Assembly (NCBI GenBank): GCA_022760475.1
Contig: JALEFZ010000091.1
Location: 1-64,000, forward strand
Direction of reading: 5' to 3'
Length of the DNA: 64,000 nucleotides
From: Bacteroidia bacterium
GTDB lineage: Bacteria > Bacteroidota > Bacteroidia > J057
Made by a program: the position numbers and the translations under genes. Below the pieces are notes generated by a model, which saw only the letters and a list, made by a program, of their open reading frames with translations, was not told the DNA's origin and did not search any database. Positions within the stretch are counted from its first letter, which is position 1. Every line of letters begins with the position of its first letter. Shown here piece by piece: positions 46,316 through 54,675 of this stretch.

Positions 46316-48370
46316 ATGTCTACCCCAAATTTATCTGGTTCTGAGCAGGAAAAGCCTAACATTAAACTTGCATTGGTTCAGGATGACCCATGGTTAGGGC
46401 CTTATAATCGAGATTTGTTGGATCGCCTGGAAAGGTTTGAAAATCGCCTCGATGAAATCTCCAAAGGGGAAGGTGGATTAGAAGCATTTGTTCATGCCCA
46501 TCATTACCTGGGGTTAAACTATGACCGAGAAAGGCTGGGCTGGTATTACCGCGAATGGGCTCCAAAGGCACATGCTTTGTATGCACTTGGGGATTTCAAC
46601 AATTGGAATAGAGAATCGCACCCCCTACAAAAAAATGATCAAGGTATATGGGAAATCTTCTTTCCAGATTCCGAGTTCGGAGGGAAGATCGAAAACGGAA
46701 CCCGAATCAAAGTTCATGTGGTTGGGGATAATGGGGGGATGGATCGAATTCCTGCTTATATAAAAAGGGTGATTCAGGATACGAATACCACTGACTTTTC
46801 CGGTCAATTTTGGGACTCTCAGGAATTTAAATGGACTGATGAAGGCTTCCATCTTAGAACAGAGGAGGTCTTGGCTATTTATGAGTCTCATACAGGTATG
46901 GCCCAAGAGAAGGAAGGACTAGGGACTTATCGAGAGTTTGAGGAGAATATTTTACCAAGGGTAAAGAGATTGGGCTATAATGCCATACAGTTGATGGCAG
47001 TGCAAGAGCACCCTTATTATGGATCTTTTGGTTACCACGTTTCCAACTTTTTCGCCCCGAGTTCCAGATTTGGAACCCCAGATGAACTCAAGTCGATGAT
47101 CAACAAAGCTCACGAAATGGGGATTGCAGTGATCATGGATGTTGTACATTCTCATGCGGTAAAAAATCTGGCTGAGGGGATCAATCAATTTGATGGTTCA
47201 GAAGATCAGTATTTTCATCCAGGGGGAAGAGGAGAACACAGTGGTTGGGATTCAAAATTATTTAACTACGGCAAAACGGAGGTTCTGCAGTTTCTGCTTT
47301 CCAATATTGCTTATTGGGTGGAGGAATTCCACTTTGATGGATTTCGATTCGATGGTGTTACCTCTATGCTGTATTTTCACCATGGAGAAGGGGTAAGTTT
47401 TGATCATTATGATAAATACTTCAAGGATGGTGTTGAATGGGATGCGATAACCTACTTGCAATTAGCCAATCACTTGGTTCATAAGTTGAATCCCAATGCC
47501 ATCACCATTGCCGAAGACATGTCAGGTATGCCTGGAACCTGTCGAAGCATAAAAGATGGCGGCCTTGGATTCGATTATAGATTAGCTATGGGACTTCCAG
47601 ATTATTGGATCAAAATCCTGAAGCATAAAAAAGATGAAGAATGGAACCTTCATGAGCTATGGCATACCCTTGGGAATAGGCGTTACAAGGAGAAGAACGT
47701 GGCTTATGCAGAGTCTCATGATCAGGCATTGGTTGGAGATAAAACCTTGGCATTCTGGTTGATGGATAAAGACATGTACTGGGATATGGAGGTAGGCAGA
47801 CAAAATCCTGTGATTGACAGGGGGATTGCGCTGCACAAAATGATTCGCTTGATCACAGCTGCTGTTGGTGGAGAGGCTTACCTGACCTTCATGGGAAATG
47901 AATTTGGCCATCCAGAATGGGTTGATTTCCCGAGAGAAGGGAACAACTGGTCATACAAGCATGCCAGAAGGCAATGGTCCTTGGCAGACTATGACAGATT
48001 GAAATACAAATACCTTCAAGCATTCGATAAGGCGATGATTGAGCTGTTACGAACTGACAATGTGCCAATGGCACTCCCAGCCAAGGAGCTCAACATTGAT
48101 CCTCAAAATATGGTGATTGCTTTTGAAAGAGCAAACCTCATTTTCGTCTTCAATTTCCATCCGACCAACTCAGTTCCTGACTACAAATTTTATGTACCAA
48201 ATAGTGGAGAGTACGAGTTGATCCTTAACTCTGATCAAGAAGTTTTCGGTGGATTCAATCGAATTCAGAATGAACTTCCTTATGTAACTGAGGAGGATGA
48301 ATATGGTACCTCATGGTTGAGTATATACAACATCAACCGTGCAGTTCAGGTATTTAAAAGAAAAGAATGA
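46316..48370 (+). CDS. glgB: 1,4-alpha-glucan branching enzyme
   Basis: This GH13 enzyme makes alpha-1,6 branches in glycogen. It has 684 residues: an N-terminal CBM48/E-set domain (about 70-175; WAPKAHALYALGDFNNW), the (beta/alpha)8 domain, and a C-terminal beta domain. The catalytic nucleophile is D346 in FDGFRFDGV and the acid/base is E400 in TIAEDMSGMPG. AESHDQALVGDK holds the third Asp site. The text resembles the eukaryote-like branching enzyme group more than short bacterial GlgB. No other glycogen gene is in the window. Its last codons overlap the methyltransferase gene by 4 bases. Confidence 0.95.
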   Translation: MSTPNLSGSEQEKPNIKLALVQDDPWLGPYNRDLLDRLERFENRLDEISKGEGGLEAFVHAHHYLGLNYDRERLGWYYREWAPKAHALYALGDFNNWNRESHPLQKNDQGIWEIFFPDSEFGGKIENGTRIKVHVVGDNGGMDRIPAYIKRVIQDTNTTDFSGQFWDSQEFKWTDEGFHLRTEEVLAIYESHTGMAQEKEGLGTYREFEENILPRVKRLGYNAIQLMAVQEHPYYGSFGYHVSNFFAPSSRFGTPDELKSMINKAHEMGIAVIMDVVHSHAVKNLAEGINQFDGSEDQYFHPGGRGEHSGWDSKLFNYGKTEVLQFLLSNIAYWVEEFHFDGFRFDGVTSMLYFHHGEGVSFDHYDKYFKDGVEWDAITYLQLANHLVHKLNPNAITIAEDMSGMPGTCRSIKDGGLGFDYRLAMGLPDYWIKILKHKKDEEWNLHELWHTLGNRRYKEKNVAYAESHDQALVGDKTLAFWLMDKDMYWDMEVGRQNPVIDRGIALHKMIRLITAAVGGEAYLTFMGNEFGHPEWVDFPREGNNWSYKHARRQWSLADYDRLKYKYLQAFDKAMIELLRTDNVPMALPAKELNIDPQNMVIAFERANLIFVFNFHPTNSVPDYKFYVPNSGEYELILNSDQEVFGGFNRIQNELPYVTEEDEYGTSWLSIYNINRAVQVFKRKE

Positions 48371-49068
48371 GTACTGAGTCAACATTGGATGAAGCACGGA
48401 AGAGGCTGGAAGAAAAATATGATTTAAAGCATTTTACCCTCAAACTTGGAGACAGGGATTATCATTTGGCTTCTATTGCTAATGTTGACAAACTTCTTGA
48501 CGATATTATTACTCAGGGGCCTGGAAATAAGGCCTTCGATGATGAGCAGATTGCTTACTGGGCAGAGCTGTGGCATGCTGCCATTGGAATGGCTGAAATG
48601 ATCGAATCAGGTAAAGTTGTGAAACCTGAACAGAAGGTAATGGAGGTTGGCTGTGGAATGGGACTTTGTGGAATTGCCGCAGCATTCCAAGGTGGAAAGG
48701 TGGTTCTAACTGATTATCTGCCTGAAGCACTGGAACTAGCCAGGTATAACTGGTTGTTGAACCATTCCTATGAGCCTGATTGTAGGTTGCTTGATTGGAG
48801 GATTCCCCAGCCCGATTGGAAAACAGACATTTTAATGGCTTCAGATGTAGCCTATGAAGCTCGCGCTTTTGATCCTCTCGTAAATTTCTTTCACGAAATG
48901 ATTGTGGAAAATGGAGAAATCTGGCTCAGTGAACCTGGAAGGAGTTTTTCACAGTCCTGGATCTCCCAACTTACAAATAGAGGATTTTACATGGAAAAAT
49001 TTACTAAATTGGTAATTTTACAAGAAATCGAATGTAAGGTTGGTGTTTATAAGCTGACCCTGGCCTGA
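48367..49068 (+). CDS. SAM-dependent methyltransferase, METTL21/Nnt1-like
   Basis: This is a 233-residue class I methyltransferase. Motif I is MEVGCGMGLCGIAAA (about 97-111), followed by VVLTDYLPEAL with the acidic residue that binds SAM ribose. After strand 4 it has ASDVAYEAR, which matches the DxxY motif of family-16 protein lysine methyltransferases such as METTL21. A protein substrate is therefore possible, but small-molecule methylation cannot be excluded. It starts within the glgB stop (ATGA overlap) and is translationally coupled to it. Confidence 0.82.
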   Translation: MSTESTLDEARKRLEEKYDLKHFTLKLGDRDYHLASIANVDKLLDDIITQGPGNKAFDDEQIAYWAELWHAAIGMAEMIESGKVVKPEQKVMEVGCGMGLCGIAAAFQGGKVVLTDYLPEALELARYNWLLNHSYEPDCRLLDWRIPQPDWKTDILMASDVAYEARAFDPLVNFFHEMIVENGEIWLSEPGRSFSQSWISQLTNRGFYMEKFTKLVILQEIECKVGVYKLTLA

Positions 49069-49095
49069 CATATTGGGCAAACAACCATTTGAATC

Positions 49096-50607
49096 ATGAA
49101 GAATTACCTCCTGCTTTTTTTGCTTTCTTTTTCTTTTCTTTCTGCTTCTGCCCAAAATGGAAACAGAGGGCAATTACTTAGCTTTTTGCGCCTTGATAGC
49201 CTTGACCAACAGGAAATCCAAAACTTATATTCAGGCTTTGGCTTGCCCCCATTTTTGGCTCCAATTACCTATTCACTTGAAGTCTATAAGGTTTCTTACC
49301 TTACCCCGGCTGCAAAAGGAGATAGCCTGACTACCGCCTCAGGCTTGGTAATCATCCCGATTAGTGACAGCTTGTGTTTCCCTATTTTCAATTATAATCA
49401 CGGGACTTCCTTTTATGGGGATGAGGTATCTTCTTTGGGTTTTGAATGGTTCTTGGGAGTTCCATTTGCTACTGGCGGATACATCATGGCCATGCCAGAC
49501 TATTTGGGATATGGAGACACTCCTAAAGATCATCCCCATTGTTACATACATGCAAAAACAGAGGCCTCAGCAACGATAGACATGATTCGGGCAACCAGAA
49601 GCCTTTGTGATCTGTTCGGAGTGGGTCTCAACGATCAGCTATTTCTTGGTGGGTATTCCCAAGGTGGGCATACGACGCTGGCCACTCAACGAGAAATGGA
49701 AAAGAATTTTCCCAATGAGTTTAAAATAACTGCGGTTGCTTCTGGAAGTGGGCCATACGACATTTCAAATACCTCTCGTCAGAGATTATTGGAGGAAAGA
49801 CCGACCAGTTCATTCTTTTTGGCTTTTATCATGACCTCCTACCAATTTGTGTATGAGAATCTATGGAATATTCCTTCTGATGTCTTTGTTGCCCCTTATG
49901 ATTCCATTGTGCCCATATTCTTTGACCGCAATACATCTGTCTTACCCAATCCAATGTGGCCGGATACAGCTCTGAGGATGCTGAAGCCATCTTTTATCAA
50001 TGCCTTGAGGAACGATAGCCTGCACCCTGCCAATGTTGCTTTAAGAGACAATGACTTATTGAATTGGACTCCGAGGGCAGAACTGAGGATGTACTACTGT
50101 GAGGCAGATGAGGTTGTTCCTTTTCAAAATGCATTGGTTGCTCTGTCAGGTTTTGTTTCTCGTGGTGCGACAGACGTTAGTGCCATCAGCATCAATCAGA
50201 CCCTGGGACATACAGATTGTACTTTCCCTACCATGCTTACTATCAAAAGCTGGTTTGATAGCAAATACAAAAATTGCAGAATTCCATTTTTGATTCAGGA
50301 TACTTCCTCTCTAAATTCAGAACTAGAAATTTTTACATCCCTTGGTGAGAAAGAAAGGCTAATCCAAGAAATCAGTCTTTTCCCAAATCCAGCCCAAAAT
50401 TATATTTCTGTAGATACACCTGAAGGACTACGGGTAGATGGTCTCGAAGTTTGGTCAGCTGATGGCAAAATTATCCAGGAAATAAGGTCTAAATTTCAAG
50501 CCGGGATACAAAGAATTTCACTTGATGCCTATAGTTCAGGAGTATATTGGCTGAATGTCAAAACTCAGGAACGTTCAACATTTTTACCCTTTGTCGTAAA
50601 TAATTAA
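49096..50607 (+). CDS. Secreted alpha/beta-hydrolase with T9SS type A sorting domain
   Basis: This 503-residue extracellular serine hydrolase is of the lipase/secretory-lipase type. The signal peptide ends near SASAQ (residue 19). The oxyanion text is FNYNHGTSF, the nucleophile Ser is in FLGGYSQGGHT, the acid is in YCEADEVVPF and the His in LGHTDCTFP. The last 85 residues are a type A sorting domain (SLFPNPAQNYISVD, SSGVYWLNVK), so it is exported by T9SS. Esters, lipids or peptides may be substrates. It is 27 bases after the methyltransferase gene and could be in the same transcript. Confidence 0.88.
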   Translation: MKNYLLLFLLSFSFLSASAQNGNRGQLLSFLRLDSLDQQEIQNLYSGFGLPPFLAPITYSLEVYKVSYLTPAAKGDSLTTASGLVIIPISDSLCFPIFNYNHGTSFYGDEVSSLGFEWFLGVPFATGGYIMAMPDYLGYGDTPKDHPHCYIHAKTEASATIDMIRATRSLCDLFGVGLNDQLFLGGYSQGGHTTLATQREMEKNFPNEFKITAVASGSGPYDISNTSRQRLLEERPTSSFFLAFIMTSYQFVYENLWNIPSDVFVAPYDSIVPIFFDRNTSVLPNPMWPDTALRMLKPSFINALRNDSLHPANVALRDNDLLNWTPRAELRMYYCEADEVVPFQNALVALSGFVSRGATDVSAISINQTLGHTDCTFPTMLTIKSWFDSKYKNCRIPFLIQDTSSLNSELEIFTSLGEKERLIQEISLFPNPAQNYISVDTPEGLRVDGLEVWSADGKIIQEIRSKFQAGIQRISLDAYSSGVYWLNVKTQERSTFLPFVVNN

Positions 50608-50700
50608 TAATTATTTCCACAAAATTTAGATATTGCGCTTAGGAATATTAAAAAGTCGAAATTTTAATATTTTGTAGATTGGAGACTTCCTTAAAAAGGG

Positions 50701-50726
50701 AAATAGATATCTATTTATTAATTTTG
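50701..50726 (+). promoter_or_regulatory. Perfect palindrome followed by a -7-like box
   Basis: AAATAGATATCTATTT (50701-50716) is a perfect 16-bp palindrome. TAATTTTG (50719-50726), a match to TAnnTTTG, starts two bases later and lies 38 bases before the response-regulator ATG. The placement suits a regulator that binds over the core promoter. Confidence 0.45.
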
Positions 50727-50764
50727 TCTAAGCATAGATTATTGCTGAATTAAGCACAGTCTGA

Positions 50765-51151
50765 ATGAAGGAAAAGATATCACGCATTTTATTGATAGAT
50801 GATGACGATTTGACCAATCAAATTCACGAAACCGTCATCAGTGTGTGGTCAGGAGGAAAAGCATTTACCAAGGTATTTGCTGATGCAACCAAGGCTTTGG
50901 AGTACCTCAAAAGTTCCCTTCCCGAAGAACTACCCAACCTAATTTTACTTGATCTAAATATGCCAGGAATGAATGGATGGGATTTCATGAGGAAATTTAA
51001 AGAACTAAATTTAAGTCTCCCTATCTGTGTCCTAAGTTCATCCATATTAAAAAGCGACAAAGAAAATGCATTAAAACAATCCTTTGTCGCTTCATTTATT
51101 AGCAAGCCATTAAAACCGGCACATTTGGATCAACTGACTACCATACTTTGA
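50765..51151 (+). CDS. Single-domain response regulator
   Basis: This is a 128-residue receiver-only protein. The acidic patch is IDDDD (11-15), the phospho-acceptor is D63 in LLDLNMPGMNGWDF, and the conserved Thr/Ser and Lys are in VLSSSI and FISKPLKP. With no output domain it probably acts through protein contacts or as a phosphate relay. No kinase is adjacent; the PAS kinase at 27.5 kb is a possible but unproven partner. The stop lies 5 bases from the end of the converging TonB receptor gene. Confidence 0.93.
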   Translation: MKEKISRILLIDDDDLTNQIHETVISVWSGGKAFTKVFADATKALEYLKSSLPEELPNLILLDLNMPGMNGWDFMRKFKELNLSLPICVLSSSILKSDKENALKQSFVASFISKPLKPAHLDQLTTIL

Positions 51152-51156
51152 GAAGG

Positions 51157-53088
51157 CTAGTTTTTTCCTAGTCTGAACTTCACTCCACCCGAAATCCACC
51201 TCAAAGGCAATCTGGCCCCCAAGATGTCCTGGTATTCTACATTTCCAAGGTTGTACACCTGTCCATAGATACCAATATTTGGTGTGAAGTTGACGTTCAA
51301 TTTGGCGTTCCAAATGTTATATCGATCTTCTAAAACAGCATTGATCACAACGTCTTCTGTCCGCTCCCTAATCTTGTTGATGCTTTGGACTGAAAGGGTT
51401 ACCAAAGATTTGTAAGAGAAAATGGCTTGTCTTGAAAATAAAAATCTGGCCCTATTAGACAAATATCGAGTAGCTTCTGCCGTGGGATTTACCGTCTGTA
51501 GAAACTGGTTACCCAGGATTACATCCAGGCTGAAGTTCTCCGAAGAAAACCTATATCTCACTTGAGATTCAAGGCCAAGGGTTTGCACAGAAAGGATATT
51601 TTGTGCCAAAAGGTATTCTGAATTTGGGGCCAGGTTTTCGTTATTCACAATGTCATTGCTATTTACCAATCCATAGTCTATCAGGTTATTGTCTTTTCTG
51701 TAATAGCCCGTAACTCCGATTTTAAGCCCATCGACTGCCTTGATATCTACTCCTAATTCGCCTTGCCAGGACCTTTCTGCAAGTAGATCCGGGTTGCCAA
51801 GGTTTCTCCCCGGGCTCAGGTTGGTGATCTGGGAAGAAATAAATCTCTCGGTAAAGTCTGCCGCTCTGATTGCTCTTCCGCCCATGGCTCGGATCCCGAG
51901 TTTGCCATCCATTACTTTGTAGTTGATGCTCAATTGAGGAGAAAGCTCGAATCCGAAGTTGTCATCCTGATCAGCCCTTAGGCTGGCGTTGATAGAAAGA
52001 TCTTTGGTTGGGGTATATAGGGAGGTAACATAAAGTCCCGTGTGGAAATTGTCATGATCTCCACGGTCAGTACTGACGATATCTCTAAGATCTGCCTGAA
52101 GACCTGCTGCCAGACTTAATTGATCGTTGATGACCACATTGTGGTTCAGCAAGGCAAAAAGGAATTGTGTTCTGTGGATGTTGGCTGGAAAGAGGGGGTT
52201 AAAGGCAAATGTATCCCTGGTGGACTTATAAGCCAGGTCAAGACTGGTATTATTGTTTTTCCCTTGATGTACTACCCTTGCTTGAGACCAAAACTGGGTA
52301 ACAGTTTCTCTTGAAAGGTCAAAGGTACTCCTGGTGTAAAAGTACTGCGCATTGAAATCTCGATAATCCATGGCAGCTCTGGCAGAAATCTTCCAGTCGT
52401 TGATATCCTTTCTTAAAGAGACAGATGCGGTTGTGATGTTGAAGTCAGATTTGATGTCAGTGGAGTCAGGAGGAAGGTCCTGTCCAGCAGCTCTTTGGTG
52501 GATCACTCCAGCTTGTAGGTAACCAACTTTGGTTTTGATTCCCGCGCCAGCCTGGGCAGTAAGAAAACCAAACTCTCCTGCCCCAAGTTGTCCTTCTGCG
52601 AAGCTCTTTTCTCTTTCGGCTCCGTCGAAGTTGTAGGTAATGATATGGATTACACCTCCTACTGCATCTGGTCCGTAAAGAGCGGCAGATGGTCCGTAAA
52701 TGATTTCAATTCTTTTGATTTCAGATGGTGCAATCGGAAGGTAGTTGTTGAAATGACCAGTTAGGGGATCGCTTACCCTGACTCCATCTATCAACATCAG
52801 TACCTGAGAAAAAGTACTACCCCGCAGGCTGATATCAGCTTGCGTACCAAATCCACCCCTGCTTTGGACATTTACTCCAGGTAAGTGCCGCAATAGTTCG
52901 TCTATAGAGGAAATCGGGAGATCCAAAAGGGTATTGCCCTCAATTACGGTAATGTCTCTACCACTTTGCTCAATGGTTTGAGGAATGCGCTGTGAGGCAA
53001 TCATTACCGTATCTAAGTCCATTTTGGACTGTGCAAAAAGGCTTGAACAAGCCAAAAAAGAAATGAAAAAGTAAGTTATTGTTCTCAT
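51157..53088 (-). CDS. TonB-dependent receptor, BtuB-like
   Basis: This is a 643-residue outer-membrane receptor. It has a signal peptide (cleavage near LFAQ, about residue 19), no carboxypeptidase-like domain, and a plug domain (about 40-150) with VIEGNTLLDLPISSIDELLR, LPGVNVQSRGGFGTQADISL and GVRVSDPLTGHFNNYLPIAP. The pattern resembles BtuB/ColI-type receptors. The barrel has typical aromatic girdle strands and ends LRWISGGVKFRLGKN. The upstream gap is only 52 bases and contains no cobalamin riboswitch, so B12 uptake is not supported. It follows the Spy-like gene closely and may be read from the sigma-factor promoter. Confidence 0.88.
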   Translation of the reverse strand: MRTITYFFISFLACSSLFAQSKMDLDTVMIASQRIPQTIEQSGRDITVIEGNTLLDLPISSIDELLRHLPGVNVQSRGGFGTQADISLRGSTFSQVLMLIDGVRVSDPLTGHFNNYLPIAPSEIKRIEIIYGPSAALYGPDAVGGVIHIITYNFDGAEREKSFAEGQLGAGEFGFLTAQAGAGIKTKVGYLQAGVIHQRAAGQDLPPDSTDIKSDFNITTASVSLRKDINDWKISARAAMDYRDFNAQYFYTRSTFDLSRETVTQFWSQARVVHQGKNNNTSLDLAYKSTRDTFAFNPLFPANIHRTQFLFALLNHNVVINDQLSLAAGLQADLRDIVSTDRGDHDNFHTGLYVTSLYTPTKDLSINASLRADQDDNFGFELSPQLSINYKVMDGKLGIRAMGGRAIRAADFTERFISSQITNLSPGRNLGNPDLLAERSWQGELGVDIKAVDGLKIGVTGYYRKDNNLIDYGLVNSNDIVNNENLAPNSEYLLAQNILSVQTLGLESQVRYRFSSENFSLDVILGNQFLQTVNPTAEATRYLSNRARFLFSRQAIFSYKSLVTLSVQSINKIRERTEDVVINAVLEDRYNIWNAKLNVNFTPNIGIYGQVYNLGNVEYQDILGARLPLRWISGGVKFRLGKN

Positions 53089-53140
53089 ACGCCTTAGAAT
53101 GAAGGCGCAAGATTAGCTGAAATTTTGTATTAAACAAAGT

Positions 53141-53557
53141 TTAATTCTCCAAAGGTCGTGGAGGCGGTAAAGGGGGGCGACCATTTTTTCTCGGCCTTTT
53201 TCTTCGGAAAAACCTCATCTCCGAAGTGAGTTTCCCCATTTGATCTTCATCCAGGTATTCGCCCAGATTTACACGCAAATCCATCATTTCGCTTCGCATT
53301 TCTCTTCGAACCTGCTTATTGAGTTCGTGCATCTTATCGAAATGCTCAATTAAAATGGGTTTGATGATTTTCCTTTGCTGAGCAGTAACATTTATTTTAT
53401 CCAACAAATGTTCTACCCGTTGATCTCTATTTTGGAATACTGACCTCACTTGTTCCATCCTGTGTCTGACGAGCATTCCATTTAAAATAAATCCCAACAC
53501 AATCCCTATTAGCAGAGTCAGTAAAAGGATTCCATATGATTGAACTTTCGAATTCAT
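53141..53557 (-). CDS. Spy/CpxP-like membrane-anchored periplasmic protein
   Basis: This 138-residue protein has an N-terminal membrane helix (about 8-28) and a periplasmic part made of long charged helices. INVTAQQRKIIKPILIEHF resembles the LTxxQ region of Spy/CpxP and of periplasmic metal sensors such as CnrX. The end is basic and proline-rich (KRPRKNGRPPLPPP). In sigma-factor systems of the CnrYXH kind such a protein is the periplasmic sensor that works with the anti-sigma factor. Here it lies directly after the putative anti-sigma gene, so the same role is suggested. Metal ligands are not obvious: there is no Cys, and only His33 and a helical H/M pair. Confidence 0.7.
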   Translation of the reverse strand: MNSKVQSYGILLLTLLIGIVLGFILNGMLVRHRMEQVRSVFQNRDQRVEHLLDKINVTAQQRKIIKPILIEHFDKMHELNKQVRREMRSEMMDLRVNLGEYLDEDQMGKLTSEMRFFRRKRPRKNGRPPLPPPRPLEN

Positions 53558-53568
53558 TTTCTTTTTAA

Positions 53569-53979
53569 TTAAAAATCTGACCAGTCGGCGATCATCATAT
53601 TTTCAACATGTACTTCATTGGTTCCTGCAAGGGTATCTAGGTCCAGCTTTTCCTCACCCCAAACCGAAAAGATCAGAAGGAATACAGTAAGTGCAAGGGC
53701 AGGCATGCTGATCCATTTGAAACCAACTGGCAACTTCTCCCACGCCTTTACCCCCTTATCAGGAGCTTCGATTTGCTGCATTACTTTTTCTGCAAAAAAA
53801 CCTGAATAAGTATGCATATGAGTTTCAAGTAGGCCGTTCAATTTTGCAGCTTCCTTTTCATATTTTTTGAGTTCGGGATATTGATCAAAGGCTTGGCGAA
53901 GTTCTTTCTGTTTATCTTCGTCCAGTTTGCTATTGATATTCTCCAAAATCCAGTCCCTATATGTGTCGATCTTTTTCAT
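53569..53979 (-). CDS. Putative anti-sigma factor
   Basis: This 136-residue protein has a cytoplasmic helical N-terminal part (1-80; DWILENINSKLDEDKQKELR, YPELKKYEKEAAKLNG), one membrane helix (about 88-107) and a short acidic periplasmic tail (about 30 residues). The layout and its place 3 bases after an ECF sigma gene indicate an anti-sigma factor, although I see no zinc-binding HxxxCxxC motif. I infer the function from position and topology; the family is not certain. Confidence 0.65.
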   Translation of the reverse strand: MKKIDTYRDWILENINSKLDEDKQKELRQAFDQYPELKKYEKEAAKLNGLLETHMHTYSGFFAEKVMQQIEAPDKGVKAWEKLPVGFKWISMPALALTVFLLIFSVWGEEKLDLDTLAGTNEVHVENMMIADWSDF

Positions 53980-53982
53980 TTA

Positions 53983-54576
53983 CTATACCTCTTTGGGGGT
54001 GTTGACTGATTGTAAATTTTCAAGAATGACTTTCAATTTATCTTGTCCCCTCGCAAGCCTTGAAAGTATTGTTCCTTGAGGCAGGTTTAAGATTTTTGCT
54101 GTTTCTTTGGTCGAATAACCCTGGATCATTCGAAGCACTACAACGGATCTGAATTTAGGTTCCAGCACTTGCAAGCCTGCCTGTACCCATTCTCTTCTCG
54201 CCCATTCTTCTTCGCTCAAATCCTCATTAGGTACATTTAGCAAACGATCCTGATCTTCCTGAGAAGAAAAAGAAAACAGCCTCTTTCTGTCCCTACGTTT
54301 TATTTCATTGAGGGATAGGTTGATCGCAATTCGAGTTATGTAGGTTCCCAACCCTGCTTCACCCCTAAATTTTTCCAGTGATTTGTAAAGCCTTATAAAG
54401 ACTTCCTGCCCAACGTCCTCAGCCGATTGTGTCCTGCCCAACATGCTTACCACAGTCCTCGCAACCTGGTCCTGATAGGATTCCACAATCCTTCGAAAGG
54501 CACTGGAATTACCTTCTATGGCTTGCTGAATCAGCTCTTTCTCTGTCGTTTGGGCCAAGGTCAAATCATTTGTCAT
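53983..54576 (-). CDS. ECF-type RNA polymerase sigma factor
   Basis: This is a 197-residue sigma-70 factor with regions 2 and 4 only. Region 2 shows FRRIVESYQDQVARTV and EDVGQEVFIRLYKSLEKFRG, and region 4 shows LEPKFRSVVVLRMIQGYSTKETAKILN with a helix-turn-helix ending GTILSRLARG. It heads a minus-strand unit of sigma, anti-sigma, Spy-like protein and possibly the TonB receptor, with gaps of 3, 11 and 52 bases. It is divergent from the giant adhesin gene, separated by 99 bases, so it may control both units. The signal is unknown. Confidence 0.93.
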   Translation of the reverse strand: MTNDLTLAQTTEKELIQQAIEGNSSAFRRIVESYQDQVARTVVSMLGRTQSAEDVGQEVFIRLYKSLEKFRGEAGLGTYITRIAINLSLNEIKRRDRKRLFSFSSQEDQDRLLNVPNEDLSEEEWARREWVQAGLQVLEPKFRSVVVLRMIQGYSTKETAKILNLPQGTILSRLARGQDKLKVILENLQSVNTPKEV

Positions 54577-54675
54577 TGTGGAACCATCACAATATAGCTT
54601 TATGAGCTATTTTTTATCCGTTTGACAAAGGATTCCACCATTTTATTCCCAAGTAAATAGAAATTAATTAATTTA

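Noticed and set aside
53089-53140. Possible cobalamin riboswitch before the BtuB-like receptor
   Set aside because: The gap is only 52 bases and the flanking DNA is coding; there is no B12-box. The receptor ligand is therefore left open.
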